Positions 21,770-31,360 are shown, numbered from the stretch's first letter. The stretch: 64,000 nt of DNA from Pseudogemmobacter bohemicus (GCF_003290025.1 NZ_QNHG01000001.1:1128656-1192655); one strand, 5' to 3'. Made by a program: numbers and translations. Notes: a model not told the origin generated them from the sequence alone.

Positions 21770-24181
21770 TCAGAACTTGGTCGAGACGGTCAGGTCGAAG
21801 GTCTGTTCTTTGTCGTAATCTTCCTTCCTGACCGCTTTCGAGAAGTTGAAGCGCAGCGGCCCGACCGGCGTATCCCACAGAACCGAGACCCCGACCGCGA
21901 CACGCGGCTTGAAGCCGTCATCAATCTCTGCGCCGCCGGTCCGGCATTGCAGGCCGCATTTGTCCGTCAGGCTCCAGACCGCGCCGACATCAAGGAACGC
22001 GCCGCCCATGATGCCATATTCTTCCGGCAGCCCCAGCGGGAACTCCGATTCGAACCGCGCCACCGCAAAGACATTGCCGCCGAGCGCGTCTTCAAGATTG
22101 GTGCCGTCGCGCGGACCGATGCCGTTCGGTTCAAACCCGCGCATCTTGCTGCGCAGGAAGAAACGGTCGGTCACGCGGGTGCCGGTATCGCCAAGATCCT
22201 GAATATGGCCGGCCTCAAAAATCGCGCGGACGGTGACCTCCTCATTCCAGACCTTCTGTTCCCCCATGGCGAAGAGCGTGGTCGTCAGGAATTTGGTATC
22301 GCCGCCGAGGCCGCCGATATCCTGACCAAAGCGGAACAACAGGCCACGCGTCGGATCAAGCCCGGTGATGCGGCTGTCATATTCATAGGTATAGCCGATG
22401 GAGGAGGAGGTCAGCGCGCTCTGATCCACCTCTTTCCTGAGAATCGGCGACTCATAAATGGGCGGCGTCGCAGTCAGGTCTTCCGGATCGTAATCAAAAA
22501 TATCGTCCTGGCTGAGCCGGTATCGCAGGCTGATCCGCGACTGATCGCCCAGCGGGAAGCCGAGCGCGACCGAAAGCCCGGCGCTACGGGTGTTGTAGAG
22601 CGCATAATCGGAATCGGTGGTGCGGTAGAACAGCCCGAAGGACAGGCTCAGATCCCGCCCGAACAGCGCAGGCTCGGTGAAGGAGAAGGAGGAGGACTGA
22701 TTGTCTTCGGTGGTGGCAATGCTGGCGGCGATGGCCTGGCCACGGCCGAGGAAGTTCGATTCCGAGAAATTGACCGAGACGCCGGCGCCGGATTCGACCG
22801 AATAGCTGAGGCCGAAGCCAAGCGAACCGGTGGGCTGTTCATCGACATCGACATTGACCACGACCTGATCCGGGGCCGAACCCGGCTCGGCATTGACGCG
22901 GGCATCCGAGAAGAAGCCAAGCGCGCGGATGCGCTCTGCCGATTGCCGGATTTCACGCGGGTTGAAGGGGTCGCCCTCGACCGAGCGGAACTGGCGGCGC
23001 ACCACCTCATCCAGCGTGGTCGCATTGCCTTCGATATCAATGCGCTCGACAAAGATCTTCTCGCCGCGCACCACCGCGAATTCGATATTCACACGCTGAT
23101 TGCGGTCGTCGCGGGTGATGCGGGGCTCGACCCGCACGAAATTCAGGCCCTTTTTCAGGGCGAGGTTTTCCATCCGGGCGATGTTGTTGTCGATCAGCGC
23201 CGGGCTCCATGTCTGGCCGGTTTTGATCTTCTGCACGGCGGCGAATTCAGTCGCATCGACGCCCTCCACCTCGGAAACGGTGGTGATATTGCCGATGGAA
23301 TATTGCTGGCCTTCGCGGATGGTGAAGGTCACGAAAGTCGCATCGCGCTCGCGCGAGACCTCGGCCGAGGCATCCAGCACCTGGAAGTCGATATAGCCGC
23401 GCGAGCGGTAGAATTCGGTCAGAAGCTGCTTATCAACGTCGATCCGCTCGGCCACATAGGTGTCGCGCTGGATGATCTGGCGCAAGAGCCCGGCCTGTTT
23501 GGTCTGCAGCACCTGGCGCAGCCGGCGATCCGAGAAGGCACGGTTGCCGACAAAGGAGAGCTGCTCGATCTCGACCACCTTGCCTTCGGTGATCTCGAAC
23601 ACCAGATCGACGCGGTTGCCGTCGCGGCGGATCACTTTCGGGTTGACGGTGGCGGCGATGCGGCCGCGCTGGCGATAGACCTCGGCAAGGGTCGCGGCAT
23701 CGGCCTCGGCGGTCGAGGGCGAGAAGACACGGCGCGACTGCGACTTGACCAGCTTGGCGAGGTCTTCGTCTTTCAGCCGCTTATTGCCCTCGAAGCTGAT
23801 GACGTTGATGAAGGGATATTCCTTCACCTTGATCACGAGGGTGTTGCCTTCGGGGATAATCTCGACCGTCTCGAACAGGCCCGAGCCGTTGATGCGCTGA
23901 TAGGCATCGTTCAGCGCCCCGGCCGAGACCTCCTGGCCGCGACTGATTCCCGCATAGGAAAGGATGGTCGAGGCATCGACGCGCTCATTGCCATCGACCC
24001 GGACATTCGAGAAGGCAAAGACCTGGGCGAAGGCGGGCTCCAGCCAGACAGGCACAGAGGCGGCCGCGCCAAGCATAACCGCCGTCGCAAGGGTGACACC
24101 CACGACCCGTTTGCGGCCCCCGGCCTGCACGGTTGCAAAGCCACTGGCGCGACGCTGTTTCCGGATCGAGCTTTTCACCAT
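21770..24181 (-). CDS. bamA: Outer membrane protein assembly factor BamA
   Basis: Omp85 protein of 803 residues that inserts beta-barrels into the outer membrane. An N-terminal hydrophobic signal (about residues 27-52) is followed by five POTRA domains (for example FSNVRVDGNERVD and INVISFEGNKRLKDED) and a 16-stranded barrel. The barrel carries the MRGF motif equivalent to VRGF (MRGFEPNGIGP) and ends in a terminal strand with phenylalanine (VSTKF). No periplasmic accessory BAM gene is adjacent. The start at 24181 gives a 50-residue leader, longer than usual, so a slightly later start is possible. Confidence 0.96.
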   Translation of the reverse strand: MVKSSIRKQRRASGFATVQAGGRKRVVGVTLATAVMLGAAASVPVWLEPAFAQVFAFSNVRVDGNERVDASTILSYAGISRGQEVSAGALNDAYQRINGSGLFETVEIIPEGNTLVIKVKEYPFINVISFEGNKRLKDEDLAKLVKSQSRRVFSPSTAEADAATLAEVYRQRGRIAATVNPKVIRRDGNRVDLVFEITEGKVVEIEQLSFVGNRAFSDRRLRQVLQTKQAGLLRQIIQRDTYVAERIDVDKQLLTEFYRSRGYIDFQVLDASAEVSRERDATFVTFTIREGQQYSIGNITTVSEVEGVDATEFAAVQKIKTGQTWSPALIDNNIARMENLALKKGLNFVRVEPRITRDDRNQRVNIEFAVVRGEKIFVERIDIEGNATTLDEVVRRQFRSVEGDPFNPREIRQSAERIRALGFFSDARVNAEPGSAPDQVVVNVDVDEQPTGSLGFGLSYSVESGAGVSVNFSESNFLGRGQAIAASIATTEDNQSSSFSFTEPALFGRDLSLSFGLFYRTTDSDYALYNTRSAGLSVALGFPLGDQSRISLRYRLSQDDIFDYDPEDLTATPPIYESPILRKEVDQSALTSSSIGYTYEYDSRITGLDPTRGLLFRFGQDIGGLGGDTKFLTTTLFAMGEQKVWNEEVTVRAIFEAGHIQDLGDTGTRVTDRFFLRSKMRGFEPNGIGPRDGTNLEDALGGNVFAVARFESEFPLGLPEEYGIMGGAFLDVGAVWSLTDKCGLQCRTGGAEIDDGFKPRVAVGVSVLWDTPVGPLRFNFSKAVRKEDYDKEQTFDLTVSTKF

Positions 24182-24648
24182 GACCTGTCACGCGCTCCGC
24201 AGTACGAATTTCCCTGTGTCTGACTAGCGGCAAAGCCGGCCCTTGTCAAAAGCCTGCGGTTCCTGTGGATAAGTCTGGCAGATATGGTATCCCCCACCCG
24301 TTTCTCGCAGGCTGCGGGCATTCGGGCACAAGACCGGGCCCGCAGCCTCGCTGCGCCACACGGCCCCCGGCCCCGGGCGATTCCGCTTCAATCGGGTAAA
24401 GTCGTTAATTTCTGGCCTCTGCCGGATAAAATGGCGGCGGAGGATGGCAATGAGGCGGGCAGAAAACGCAAAAACCCGGCGCCTGAGGGGCCGGGTTTCA
24501 GTCTGATACTCTGCGCTGTTGTAATATCGCGCAGGCGGCTGCGGGTGGCGGAAACCTGCCTGGCCAGATGAGTTTGGCCAGATGACCCTGGCTGGACAAG
24601 CTTGCCTGACAAGCCTGGCCAGACGCCCCTCGCCCCACGGCGCCCCGC
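24182..24648. other. Gene-free stretch upstream of bamA with a perfect DnaA-box sequence
   Basis: No convincing gene is seen. It contains TGTGGATAA at 24264-24272, the complement of the TTATCCACA DnaA box, about 83 bp before bamA, repeated TGGCCAGA/TGGCCAGATGA-like words near 24550-24620, and a terminator listed separately. It probably holds the bamA promoter. Confidence 0.5.
24472..24498 (-). terminator. Rho-independent terminator downstream of the 54-residue gene
   Basis: A perfect 9-bp stem AAACCCGGC (24472-24480) and GCCGGGTTT (24490-24498). On the minus strand the stem is followed by TTTTTG, so it ends leftward transcription about 150 nt beyond the 24649-24813 gene and insulates bamA. 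Confidence 0.7.
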
Positions 24649-24813
24649 TTACGGCATCAGCGGCAGCGGCTCGGCATAATAGCCCAGCATGGCCGAACCG
24701 AGGAATGCACCGGCAAGAAGCCCGGCAACAATCGTCCCCATGGTAAAGACCCAGTCGAAATTCATCCTGGCAAGCAGGACAAGACCCGGGAATTTGCGTT
24801 CAACCATCTGCAT
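24649..24813 (-). CDS. Small single-pass membrane protein, 54 residues
   Basis: I translated this short frame by hand. It reads MQMVERKFPG, then a mildly hydrophobic stretch, then FDWVFTMGTIVAGLLAGAFLG as a glycine/alanine-rich transmembrane helix (about residues 19-44), ending GYYAEPLPLMP. GAGGTG lies five bases before the ATG, and a terminator follows downstream. The glycine-rich helix suggests packing against a partner, but no family is recognised. It sits between rseP and bamA, splitting the envelope cluster. Confidence 0.6.
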   Translation of the reverse strand: MQMVERKFPGLVLLARMNFDWVFTMGTIVAGLLAGAFLGSAMLGYYAEPLPLMP

Positions 24814-24931
24814 AGCATCACCTCTTGTTATGCAGACGGATAGGCGCCGAATCTGGCAGGACTAAGGCAGAATCCGCACTTTACAGGTGACTCCGGCGCA
24901 AACCATATTCAGATCGCCGCGCGGCAGCCCG

Positions 24932-26263
24932 TCACACGCAGGTGACGTCGTTCCACAGCGCAAAGACCATCAGCGACAGAAGAAGCGTCAGCCCGACCGT
25001 CATCAAAAGCCGCAGCGCCCCGTCCGAAGGCGGCTTCCCGGTCACCGCCTCAAAGGCGTGGAACACCAGATGGCCGCCATCCAGCACCGGAATCGGCAGA
25101 AGGTTCAGAATCCCCACCCCAAGCGACAGCACCGCCAGCATCGAGACAAAGCCCATGGTGCCGGTCTTTGCCGCATCGCCCATCGTCTCGGCCATGCCGA
25201 TCACGCCCGACATGTTGCAGGTCGAGATCTGGCCGGCGATCATATGCCAGAGCCCCGAGAAGGTGGTGGTGGTCATATTCCACATCGCGCCCGCCGCGCC
25301 CGAGATCGCCTCCCACGGTCCGGCCGGGCGGGTGGAGAAGTCGATTGTCGTGCCGGCAAAGGCCCCCAGCAGCCAGCGGGTTTCAAACCCGCCACCCTCG
25401 GCGGCCGAACGCGGCACATCGCGCGAACGCGGCGTCAGTTCGACATCAAAGGTCTTGCCATCGCGCCAGACGGTCAGCGCCAGCGTCCGCCCGTCAGAGG
25501 CGCGCAGGATATCGACCAGATCGCTGAAGACATTGATATCCTTGCCATCCGCCTTCACCACCACATCACCGGCCCGGATCCCTGCATCAATCGCTGCCGA
25601 CTTCACCTGCACATCGCTGATCAGACCGGGCTGCGGATGCGGCGCCATCAGCGTCATCTGCTGACCGTCGCGCTCGACCCGGAATGCGACTTCGGGGGTG
25701 CGCGGCAGCGCCTCAAGCGCCTTGGCAAAACTCTTCATATCGGGGGTTTCGCGGTCGCCAAGCGCCAGGACGATATCGCCCTCTTTCAGCGTCTGCACCC
25801 CTGGCACCGCCACCAGCCGGCCAACGGTCGGCCGGTCCAGCGCCATGCCAGAGTAAAAGATCGTGCCCAGAAGGATCGCGAAGGTCAGGATGAAATTCGC
25901 AACCGGCCCTGCCACCACCGTCGCCGCGCGCGCCCAGAGCGGCGCGCCGGCCATCGTGTGGCGCCGCTCATCCGCGCTCAGCCCCGAGGGGATTTCGGAA
26001 CGGACCGAGGCCGCATCGGCATCGCCGAGGAATTTCACATAACCGCCAAAGGGAATCGCCGCGATCTGCCAGCGGGTGCCGCGTTTGTCGGTGCGGGACG
26101 CCAGAACCGGGCCAAAGCCCAGCGAGAAGACCTCGGCATGGATCCCCGACCAGCGACCGACGATGTAATGGCCATATTCATGGATCGCGACGATGATCGA
26201 GAGCGCAACAATGAAAAAGACGACCGACCAGGCGGCCCCCGTGACGTAACCGAGGATATCCAT
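24932..26263 (-). CDS. rseP: Site-2 intramembrane metalloprotease RseP
   Basis: Inner-membrane zinc protease of the regulated proteolysis pathway of 443 residues. The first transmembrane helix holds the HEYGH zinc motif (H28, E29, H32); GPVANFILTFAIL marks the second; two PDZ domains fill about residues 130-290; the third zinc ligand lies in NLLPIPVLDGGHL near the C terminus. In alphaproteobacteria it cleaves anti-sigma factors and signal-peptide remnants. It follows dxr by 23 nt. Confidence 0.96.
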   Translation of the reverse strand: MDILGYVTGAAWSVVFFIVALSIIVAIHEYGHYIVGRWSGIHAEVFSLGFGPVLASRTDKRGTRWQIAAIPFGGYVKFLGDADAASVRSEIPSGLSADERRHTMAGAPLWARAATVVAGPVANFILTFAILLGTIFYSGMALDRPTVGRLVAVPGVQTLKEGDIVLALGDRETPDMKSFAKALEALPRTPEVAFRVERDGQQMTLMAPHPQPGLISDVQVKSAAIDAGIRAGDVVVKADGKDINVFSDLVDILRASDGRTLALTVWRDGKTFDVELTPRSRDVPRSAAEGGGFETRWLLGAFAGTTIDFSTRPAGPWEAISGAAGAMWNMTTTTFSGLWHMIAGQISTCNMSGVIGMAETMGDAAKTGTMGFVSMLAVLSLGVGILNLLPIPVLDGGHLVFHAFEAVTGKPPSDGALRLLMTVGLTLLLSLMVFALWNDVTCV

Positions 26264-26286
26264 GTATCAGCCGTTCCTTTTGCCGT

Positions 26287-27480
26287 TCAGACTGCGCGCC
26301 CGAAACCTTGTCCGAATCTGGCGGCCAGCTCCGCCGCCCTGATCCTTGCCAGATGGTCCATTGCAAGCACATCCTCAAGGGAGCCTGCGTCATTGTGAAG
26401 GCCGGAATCGGACGAAAGCCTGGTCAATGTGGCCTCGACCAGCCGCGCCATATCCATGAAACCGATCTTTCCGGCGAGGAAATGATCCAGTGCGATCTCT
26501 TTCGCGGCATTGAAAGCGGCACCGGCCAGGCCGCGCGTCTCCATCACCTCACGCGCCAGCCGCAGCGCGGGGAAGCGCGCCTCATCGGGGGCCTCAAAAC
26601 TCAGTTTCGCCAGTTTCGCAAGGTCGAGCCGCGCCACCGGCAGCGCTGCGCGTTCGGGCCAGTTCAGTGCGTAACCGATCGGGTGGCGCATATCCGGCAC
26701 ACCCAGATGCGCCATCACCGCGCCGTCGTGAAAACCGACCATCGAATGGATGATGCTTTCACGGTGGATGATCACCTCGATCTGCGCGGACGCGACGCCG
26801 AACAGCTCGCGCGCCTCGATCACCTCCAGCGCCTTGTTGAACATCGAGGCGGAATCAATCGTGATCCGCTGCCCCATCGCCCAGTTCGGATGCGCCAGCG
26901 CCTCGGCGACAGTCGCGGTTTCCAGCTTTTCCAGCGGCCAGTCGCGAAGCGCACCGCCCGAGGCGGTCAGGATGATACGGTCGACCGTGGCGGTCTTTTC
27001 CCCCGCCAGCGCCTGGAAGATTGCCGAATGCTCGCTGTCGACCGGCAGGATCTGCCCGCCAAGCGCGCGCATCCGGCGCATCAGCAGCGGGCCGGCGGCG
27101 ACGAGGCTTTCTTTATTTGCCAGCGCCAGCGTGGCGCCGGATTCCAGCGCAGTCAGACCCGGAACCAGCCCCGCCGCGCCGATGATTGCGTTGACGGTCA
27201 GGCTGACGGGCCGCGCGGCGGCCTCGCGGATCGCATCGGGCCCGGCGGCAGTGGCAAGCCCGGTTCCCGCCAGTGCCGCGCGCAGATCCGCCAGCAGCGC
27301 GGGCTCGGACGTCACCACGATTTCCGGCCGCAGTGCCCGCGCCTGTTCGGCCAGCAGCGCGATATTCCTGCCCCCGGTCAGCGCGGTGACCCCGAATGCC
27401 CCGGGGGCCGCGCGGGTCACAAGATCAATCGTCTGGGTGCCGACCGAGCCGGTAGAGCCAAGGATGGAAATCTGGCGCAA
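26287..27480 (-). CDS. dxr: 1-deoxy-D-xylulose 5-phosphate reductoisomerase
   Basis: Second enzyme of the MEP isoprenoid pathway, 397 residues. It has the NADPH-binding ILGSTGSVGTQT at the start, LANKESLVAAG and the metal/substrate region LPVDSEHSAIFQAL, LTASGGALRDWP and HPNWAMGQRITIDSASMFNKALEVIEA. It lies four bases after cdsA and upstream of rseP. Its products feed the neighbouring uppS. Confidence 0.97.
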   Translation of the reverse strand: MRQISILGSTGSVGTQTIDLVTRAAPGAFGVTALTGGRNIALLAEQARALRPEIVVTSEPALLADLRAALAGTGLATAAGPDAIREAAARPVSLTVNAIIGAAGLVPGLTALESGATLALANKESLVAAGPLLMRRMRALGGQILPVDSEHSAIFQALAGEKTATVDRIILTASGGALRDWPLEKLETATVAEALAHPNWAMGQRITIDSASMFNKALEVIEARELFGVASAQIEVIIHRESIIHSMVGFHDGAVMAHLGVPDMRHPIGYALNWPERAALPVARLDLAKLAKLSFEAPDEARFPALRLAREVMETRGLAGAAFNAAKEIALDHFLAGKIGFMDMARLVEATLTRLSSDSGLHNDAGSLEDVLAMDHLARIRAAELAARFGQGFGRAV

Positions 27481-27483
27481 GGC

Positions 27484-28317
27484 TTACTCCGTGATCTCAA
27501 CCGGCAGCGGCGGCGCTTCGTCCGAGAGAGCAACCGGCAGGAAATGCAGCCAGATATTCATCGCCACCGCCAGCACCCCTGCAAAGGCGAGCGCATCGAA
27601 ACGGTCCATCAGCCCGCCATGTCCGGGGATCAGGCTTGAGGCATCCTTGACCCCTGCCCGCCGTTTGATCGCCGATTCCGCGATATCGCCCAACTGACCC
27701 GCGAAAGCGATCAGCGGCGAGATCCACAGGATATCCGTGCCAAACCCGGCGAAATGCCAGAAACACGCGCCCACCAGCGCCGCACCGATCCAGCCCGCCA
27801 CAGTGCCCGACCAGGTTTTCTTTGGGCTGACTTTGGGCCAGAATTTCGGCCCGCCAAGCATGCGACCGGCAAAATACCCCATCACATCCGAGGCCACCAC
27901 CACCGCGATCAGCCAGGTCAGCCCGATCACCCCATGGCTGTTGCGGATCAGCACAAGCGCGATCGCCGTCAGCAAGATCACCAGCGCATAGGGGGCAAAC
28001 GCGACGACATCCCGGCGCGGCGCCATGGTGCCGATCAGCGAGGGCAGCAACATCAGCGGCAATATCCAGATGCCTGGCACCCAGATAACCAGCACCAGCA
28101 CAACGAAGGTCAGCACTCCAAGCAGGATCGAGGCGTCAAACCCCTCCCCGCGCGTCATGCGTGCAAGTTCCCACATCATCACCGCCGAGGCGATCACGGC
28201 AAGCGCCTCGAACCAGACGCCGCCCGCCCAGATATCAAGCCCCCCCGCTGCCAGCATCACAACCGCCGAAGCGACTCGCGGCACCAGATCGCTCCAGCGG
28301 GCAGATTTCGAGGTCAT
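27484..28317 (-). CDS. cdsA: Phosphatidate cytidylyltransferase
   Basis: Integral membrane enzyme of 277 residues that makes CDP-diacylglycerol. Several hydrophobic helices and the C-terminal signature, here GDIAESAIKRRAGVKDASSLIPGHGGLMDRFDAL, are clear. KVSPKKTWSG precedes it. The ATG overlaps the uppS stop by four bases. Confidence 0.95.
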   Translation of the reverse strand: MTSKSARWSDLVPRVASAVVMLAAGGLDIWAGGVWFEALAVIASAVMMWELARMTRGEGFDASILLGVLTFVVLVLVIWVPGIWILPLMLLPSLIGTMAPRRDVVAFAPYALVILLTAIALVLIRNSHGVIGLTWLIAVVVASDVMGYFAGRMLGGPKFWPKVSPKKTWSGTVAGWIGAALVGACFWHFAGFGTDILWISPLIAFAGQLGDIAESAIKRRAGVKDASSLIPGHGGLMDRFDALAFAGVLAVAMNIWLHFLPVALSDEAPPLPVEITE

Positions 28318-29132
28318 GGCTTCACCCCGCCGAAACGGCGTTCCCGATTGCCGAAACGCTCAAGGATCGCTGCCATCTCATCGGGCGTGAAATCGGGCCA
28401 GAGCGTTTCGGTGAATTCATATTCCGAATAGGCCGCCTGCCAGGCGAGAAAATTCGAGGTCCTTGTCTCTCCGCTCGTGCGGATCACCAGATCGGGATCG
28501 GGCGCATCGCCGGTATCCAGCGCGCGCGAAAACGCCGCCTCGGTCAGGTCGGAGGGGTTGAAGCGACCCTCGGCAGCCTCGGTTGCGATGCGGCGGGCGG
28601 CGCGCAAAATCTCATCCCTTCCGCCGTAATTGATCGCGACGATCAGGTTCAGCCGGTCGAGATGGGCGGTCCTGGCCTCGATGCCGGCCATCAGGCGCTG
28701 CAGCTTTGGCGCCAGTTTTGAGCGGTCTCCGATAAAGCGCAGCCGCACGCCTTCCTGCGCCAGAGCGGCCGCCTCGCGCTGGATGAAATGGGCGAAGATC
28801 CCCATCAGACCAAGGACTTCCTCGGTCGATCGTTTCCAGTTTTCCGTCGAGAAGGCGTAAAGCGTCAGCCAGCGTATCCCCAGATCCGGCGCTGCACGCA
28901 CGATTTCGCGCACCCGCTCGGCGCCGCGGCGATGGCCGACAAGGCGGGGCCAGCCGCGATTGGTGGCCCAGCGTCCATTGCCGTCCATGATGATGGCGAC
29001 ATGCCGCGCCGATACCGCCCTGCCGCCCTGGCCCGTCGGGCAGGACGCGGCATCCGCGCCGTTTCCGGAGCCGGATTTGCCCGAACCGGATTTGGCCATA
29101 CCGGCTTTGCCTGTGGCTTTGGCGGCGTCCAT
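28314..29132 (-). CDS. uppS: Isoprenyl transferase (undecaprenyl diphosphate synthase)
   Basis: Cis-prenyltransferase making the lipid carrier for cell-wall synthesis. The catalytic Asp is in IIMDGNGRWA, followed by GHRRGAERVRE, TLYAFSTENWKR and the diphosphate-binding RTSGETRTSNFLAWQAAYSE, which differs from the usual SGEQRLSNFL at two places. At 272 residues it is longer than most. The excess is an N-terminal 44-residue tail rich in Gly, Ser, Lys and Ala (KSGSGKSGSGNG). GGAGGAG before the ATG at 29132 supports the long start. Confidence 0.94.
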   Translation of the reverse strand: MDAAKATGKAGMAKSGSGKSGSGNGADAASCPTGQGGRAVSARHVAIIMDGNGRWATNRGWPRLVGHRRGAERVREIVRAAPDLGIRWLTLYAFSTENWKRSTEEVLGLMGIFAHFIQREAAALAQEGVRLRFIGDRSKLAPKLQRLMAGIEARTAHLDRLNLIVAINYGGRDEILRAARRIATEAAEGRFNPSDLTEAAFSRALDTGDAPDPDLVIRTSGETRTSNFLAWQAAYSEYEFTETLWPDFTPDEMAAILERFGNRERRFGGVKP

Positions 29133-29152
29133 GCGCGGCTCCTCCCGAAGGG

Positions 29153-29722
29153 TCAGACCTGCATGATCTCCGCCTGTTTGGTCTCAAGCGTCTGGTCGAT
29201 CAGTTTGATATGTTTGTCGGTCAGTTCCTGGACCTCGTCTTCCCAGAATTTCTGATCGTCTTCAGAGACCTGGTTCTTCGCCTTGGCCTTCTTGATCTGG
29301 TCCATACCGTCGCGGCGCAGGTTGCGGATCGCGACTTTGGCATGTTCGGCATAGCCACCGGCAACCTTGGTCAGCTCGCGGCGGCGTTCCTCGTTCAGCT
29401 CGGGGATCGGCAGCATGATGATCGGGCCATTGGTCTGCGGGTTGATGCCCAGACCGGATTCGCGGATCGCTTTTTCCACTTTCTGGATCATGCCTTTGTC
29501 CCAGACATTGACCGTGACCATGCGCGGTTCCGGCACGTTGACGGTGGCAAGCTGGTTGATCGGCGTCATCTGGCCGTAAGCATCGACCATGATCGGCTCC
29601 AGCATCGCGCCGGACGCGCGCCCGGTGCGCAGCGATGCAAATTCAACCCGCAGAGAGGCAATCGCCCCTTCCATGCGGCGGATAAGATCATCGGTGTCGA
29701 GCATGAACTCATCAGACGACAT
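29153..29722 (-). CDS. frr: Ribosome recycling factor
   Basis: RRF of 189 residues that splits post-termination ribosomes with EF-G. It has [46 protein letters not shown], and the C-terminal helix REL-type segment [36 protein letters not shown] precedes the ATG. It heads the frr-uppS-cdsA-dxr-rseP run; pyrH is separated from it by one unrelated gene. Confidence 0.97.
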   Translation of the reverse strand: MSSDEFMLDTDDLIRRMEGAIASLRVEFASLRTGRASGAMLEPIMVDAYGQMTPINQLATVNVPEPRMVTVNVWDKGMIQKVEKAIRESGLGINPQTNGPIIMLPIPELNEERRRELTKVAGGYAEHAKVAIRNLRRDGMDQIKKAKAKNQVSEDDQKFWEDEVQELTDKHIKLIDQTLETKQAEIMQV

Positions 29723-29861
29723 CAGGCATATTCCTCAGGCTGGCCCGCAAGAATGGCGGGGAAATCTGGTTTCCTATAGGACAAAGATGGCCGGGGGTAT
29801 AGAAGCTTGTGCCCGGAAAGAATGCGCCGGGCCAGTGATCAGCAAAAAATCCCCGCCTTTC

Positions 29862-30491
29862 TCAGCCGGGATCGCGCCGTCGCGCATCCGCACGAATTGC
29901 GATCAGCCCGGGGATGGTGCGCCAGAGCAACCAGCAAAGGGTCAGAGCCGCGATGAAGCCGATGAGCGGCCAGGGCATTCCCGCCCCGACTGCGCTCTGT
30001 GTGTCGTCACATCGTTTCGTGCAGTCCCCGGAGGTCAGATGAATCGCGATGCCGGCAACGCTGAGCACCGCCGGCATCAGCAGGGCTCCGATCCTGCCTG
30101 GCAGCGCCTCTTCAACGGGCACGCGCAAACCGCTGTCGATATAGCGCCCCTCCCGCAGACATGCTGCGAGAGAGGTTATGGTGAAATCATGTGCAGGGTT
30201 CGTGCGCCGGATGAAAGACGCCTTCGCGGCCTCCGAAAAGGCGCTGAGCCAGCACAGCGAGCCCCATGTCACCGGCGAGACGCCCTCCTGCCAGGTCGCT
30301 TCCAGCAGACAGTCAGAACCCTCTGGCAGGGTAATGTTAAGCTCCTCAGCCATTTTGCCGACAAGGTCATTAGTGTCTTCCGGATCTATTTCGAGCAACG
30401 AAAAGACCTGATCGGGATCGAGACTTTCCGGCGCCTTGCCGAGCAAACCCGCAATATGACGCCGGACGATTTCCTTATATCTGTCGCTCAA
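29862..30491 (-). CDS. Unrecognised membrane protein with an acyl-carrier-like N-terminal region
   Basis: A 209-residue protein. Residues 1-120 are soluble; the first 60 (RYKEIVRRHIAGLLG, LDPDQVFSLLEIDPEDTNDLVGKMAEEL) have the spacing of a small four-helix acyl-carrier-like or DUF1493-like domain but without the Ser-carrying DSL motif. Residues 130-155 (ALLMPAVLSVAGIAIHL) and 175-198 (WPLIGFIAALTLCWLLW) are two transmembrane helices, with cysteines in the loop between (CTKRCDD). It stands between pyrH and frr, where these are normally adjacent. A terminator separates it from pyrH. The domain guess is weak. Confidence 0.6.
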   Translation of the reverse strand: MSDRYKEIVRRHIAGLLGKAPESLDPDQVFSLLEIDPEDTNDLVGKMAEELNITLPEGSDCLLEATWQEGVSPVTWGSLCWLSAFSEAAKASFIRRTNPAHDFTITSLAACLREGRYIDSGLRVPVEEALPGRIGALLMPAVLSVAGIAIHLTSGDCTKRCDDTQSAVGAGMPWPLIGFIAALTLCWLLWRTIPGLIAIRADARRRDPG

Positions 30492-30537
30492 TGTGCTGTC
30501 CCCTGACTTCGGGAAAAGCGTCGGAGCCTATCAATGC

Positions 30538-30568
30538 AAAACGATGCTCTCCGGTAAAAGAGCATCGT
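30538..30568 (-). terminator. Rho-independent terminator after pyrH
   Basis: A perfect 10-bp stem, ACGATGCTCT at 30541-30550 and its complement at 30559-30568, is followed on the minus strand by TTTTGC. It lies 34 nt after the pyrH stop. Confidence 0.75.
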
Positions 30569-30601
30569 CTGCCCCTGCCCGTCTGAAGGTGCAGGTGCCG
30601 G

Positions 30602-31360
30602 TCAGCCCTTTGCATTCACCAGCGTATAGGTGCCCTGGCCCGAGAGGATGGTGCGAAAGCCGCCCGGTTCATCCAGCGAGAAGACGATTATCGGCAGGTC
30701 ATTGTCGCGGGCAAGCGCGATGGCGGTGGCATCCATCACGCCGAGATGCTTCTCCAGCGCCTCGTCGTAAGAGACGGTGGTGTAGCGTTTGGCATCCGTG
30801 TGTTTCTTCGGGTCTTTGTCATAGACGCCGTCAACCTTGGTGCCCTTGAACACGGCCTCGCAGCCCATCTCATTGGCGCGCAGCGTAGCCGCCGTGTCAG
30901 TGGTGAAATAGGGGTTGCCGGTGCCGGCGGCGAAGATGCAGACGCGTTTCTTCTCGAGGTGGCGCACGGCGCGGCGGCGGATATAGGGCTCGCAGACCTG
31001 GTCCATCGGGATGGCCGAGATGACACGGGTGAAAACACCGAGTTGTTCAAGCGCCGATTGCATGGCGAGGGCGTTCATCACGGTCGCGAGCATGCCCATA
31101 TAATCGGCGGTGGTGCGCTCCATCCCTTGTGCGGAGCCTGCGAGGCCGCGGAAGATATTGCCGCCGCCGATCACCATGCAGATCTCGACACCCAGTTCCT
31201 GCACCGCTTTGACTTCCTGCGCAATGCGCGCGACGGTCGGTGGGTTGAGGCCAAAGCCCTGATCCCCCATCAGCGCCTCGCCCGAGATTTTCAGCATCAC
31301 GCGGGAATATTTGACGACCGGTGCCGCATCTGGCCCCGGTTTGATGCTTGCGCTGGACAT
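30602..31360 (-). CDS. pyrH: Uridylate kinase
   Basis: UMP kinase of the amino-acid kinase fold, 252 residues, allosterically controlled in bacteria. It has [18 protein letters not shown], the GGGNIFRG phosphate loop, [16 protein letters not shown] and [15 protein letters not shown], and [16 protein letters not shown] at 31360 has AGGGGA upstream; the in-frame extension is not conserved. It is followed by its own terminator, unlike the common pyrH-frr operon. Confidence 0.96.
   Translation of the reverse strand: MSSASIKPGPDAAPVVKYSRVMLKISGEALMGDQGFGLNPPTVARIAQEVKAVQELGVEICMVIGGGNIFRGLAGSAQGMERTTADYMGMLATVMNALAMQSALEQLGVFTRVISAIPMDQVCEPYIRRRAVRHLEKKRVCIFAAGTGNPYFTTDTAATLRANEMGCEAVFKGTKVDGVYDKDPKKHTDAKRYTTVSYDEALEKHLGVMDATAIALARDNDLPIIVFSLDEPGGFRTILSGQGTYTLVNAKG

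Noticed and set aside
21206-24223. Open frame of about 1000 codons antisense to bamA and skp
   Set aside because: No recognisable domain, and it lies fully over two well-supported genes.
24284-24571. Plus-strand frame between bamA and the small membrane protein gene
   Set aside because: No ribosome binding site, no family, and it crosses the terminator hairpin.
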